Below, in pieces: positions 5,586-6,271 of a stretch of DNA of 6,271 bases (the stretch's first letter is position 1; every line of letters begins with the position of its first letter). The DNA lies in contig WFUL01000279.1 of assembly GCA_015484985.1 (NCBI GenBank), positions 1-6,271 on the forward strand. The letters are read 5' to 3'. Position numbers and translations under genes: made by a program. A model generated the notes under the pieces. The model was not told where the DNA came from, searched no databases, and saw nothing but the letters and a program-made list of their open reading frames with translations. This stretch comes from Anaerolineales bacterium. Lineage in GTDB: Bacteria > Chloroflexota > Anaerolineae > Anaerolineales > DRMV01.

Positions 5586-6271
5586 ATGACGGCTTTCTTT
5601 CGCATTGAGGGCGGCGTCCCCTTGCAGGGAGAAGTGACCCCAGGTGGGAACAAGAACGCAGCCCTTCCCCTGTTGGCCGCCACCCTGCTGACCGAGGAGC
5701 CCGTTATCCTGTACAACATCCCGCACATCCAGGACGTCTGGACCATGCGGCACCTCCTGGAAAGTCTGGGCGTCCAGATCGACGAACTTGGGCCCCGCAC
5801 CTGGCGCCTTCAGGCCCGGCACCTGCACCTGGCCCAGCTGGACCCCCATTTGGTGCGGCGTATCCGGGCGTCCATTCTCCTGGCCGGGCCTCTCCTGGCC
5901 CGTCTGGGCCGGGTGACCCTGCCGCCCCCCGGTGGTGACATCATTGGCCGACGCCGACTGGATACCCATGTGCTGGCCCTGGAAGCGATGGGGGCTCAGG
6001 TCGAATACCGTCGTCTCGAACGACGTTTCGACTTCCACACGCCTCGAGGCCTCCACGGAGCGGACATTTTATTGGATGAGGCCTCGGTTACGGCCACGGA
6101 GAACGCGGTCATGGCCGCGGTTTTGGCCCGGGGTACCACGGTCATCCGCAACGCGGCCTCGGAGCCCCACGTCCAGGAACTGTGCCGCATGTTGGTTCAG
6201 ATGGGCGCGCGCATTCAGGGCATCGGCTCCAATATCCTGGTTGTCGAAGGCGTGGACCGCCTCTCGGGCAC
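5586..6271 (+). CDS. murA: UDP-N-acetylglucosamine 1-carboxyvinyltransferase MurA (3'-truncated by window edge)
   Basis: Catalyses the first committed step of peptidoglycan synthesis, adding enolpyruvate from PEP to UDP-GlcNAc in the cytoplasm. The first 228 of about 420 residues are present. PGGNKNAALPLLAA carries the catalytic Lys23 and Asn24 (Lys22/Asn23 in E. coli); RASILLAGPLLAR supplies Arg94 (Arg91); and the flexible catalytic loop reads LPPPGGDIIGRRRLD (112-126) with Arg123 matching Arg120. The loop has Asp118 where E. coli has Cys115, the residue alkylated by fosfomycin. Asp enzymes are known from Mycobacterium, Chlamydia and Borrelia and are active but resistant. Further along, ENAVMAAVLARGTTVIRNAASEPHV is typical of the family. 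A full AGGAGGT at 5574-5580 sits 5 bases before ATG 5586. Its own promoter and the upstream terminator make it the first gene of a new transcript. Confidence 0.95.
   Translation, partial: MTAFFRIEGGVPLQGEVTPGGNKNAALPLLAATLLTEEPVILYNIPHIQDVWTMRHLLESLGVQIDELGPRTWRLQARHLHLAQLDPHLVRRIRASILLAGPLLARLGRVTLPPPGGDIIGRRRLDTHVLALEAMGAQVEYRRLERRFDFHTPRGLHGADILLDEASVTATENAVMAAVLARGTTVIRNAASEPHVQELCRMLVQMGARIQGIGSNILVVEGVDRLSG

Overview
The window reads as ordinary bacterial chromosome, GC-rich (roughly 60% by eye), with tightly packed genes and good Shine-Dalgarno sites. A mevalonate-type decarboxylase next to recJ, an Asp-type MurA and an actinobacterial/Chloroflexota-style two-domain sulfurtransferase make a Chloroflexota (Anaerolineae-like, possibly thermophilic) chromosome the best guess. 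That assignment is inference from family knowledge, not from a database search.

Left block (1-3054, + strand): the 3' three quarters of recJ (ssDNA exonuclease), then a diphosphomevalonate-decarboxylase-family gene and a UPF0316/DUF2179 membrane protein. Gaps are 75 and 33 bases with no visible terminator, so they are probably one transcript. The peptide deformylase gene (def, 3039-3551, - strand) converges on this block and overlaps the last gene by 16 bases.

Middle (3552-4566): two non-coding gaps of 385 and 429 bases flank a 66-residue two-helix DUF2892 membrane protein. The first gap holds a good def promoter, a 17-bp hairpin and a nested foldback of about 107 bases. The second holds a strong terminator for the small gene, two further palindromes and a probable promoter region for the next gene.

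Right block (4567-6271, + strand): a complete two-domain thiosulfate/3-mercaptopyruvate sulfurtransferase with its own terminator, then a consensus-like promoter and the first 228 codons of murA, cut by the window end. The DUF2892 protein and the sulfurtransferase together recall the rhodanese-DUF2892 fusion YgaP, split into separate genes.

No phage, transposase, CRISPR, tRNA or rRNA was seen, and there is no convincing undescribed multi-gene system. The points most worth following are: the decarboxylase has Asn instead of the usual Lys in its YWGK motif and may be a mevalonate 5-phosphate decarboxylase; MurA has Asp in place of the fosfomycin-target Cys; and the palindromic DNA between def and the DUF2892 gene is unexplained.
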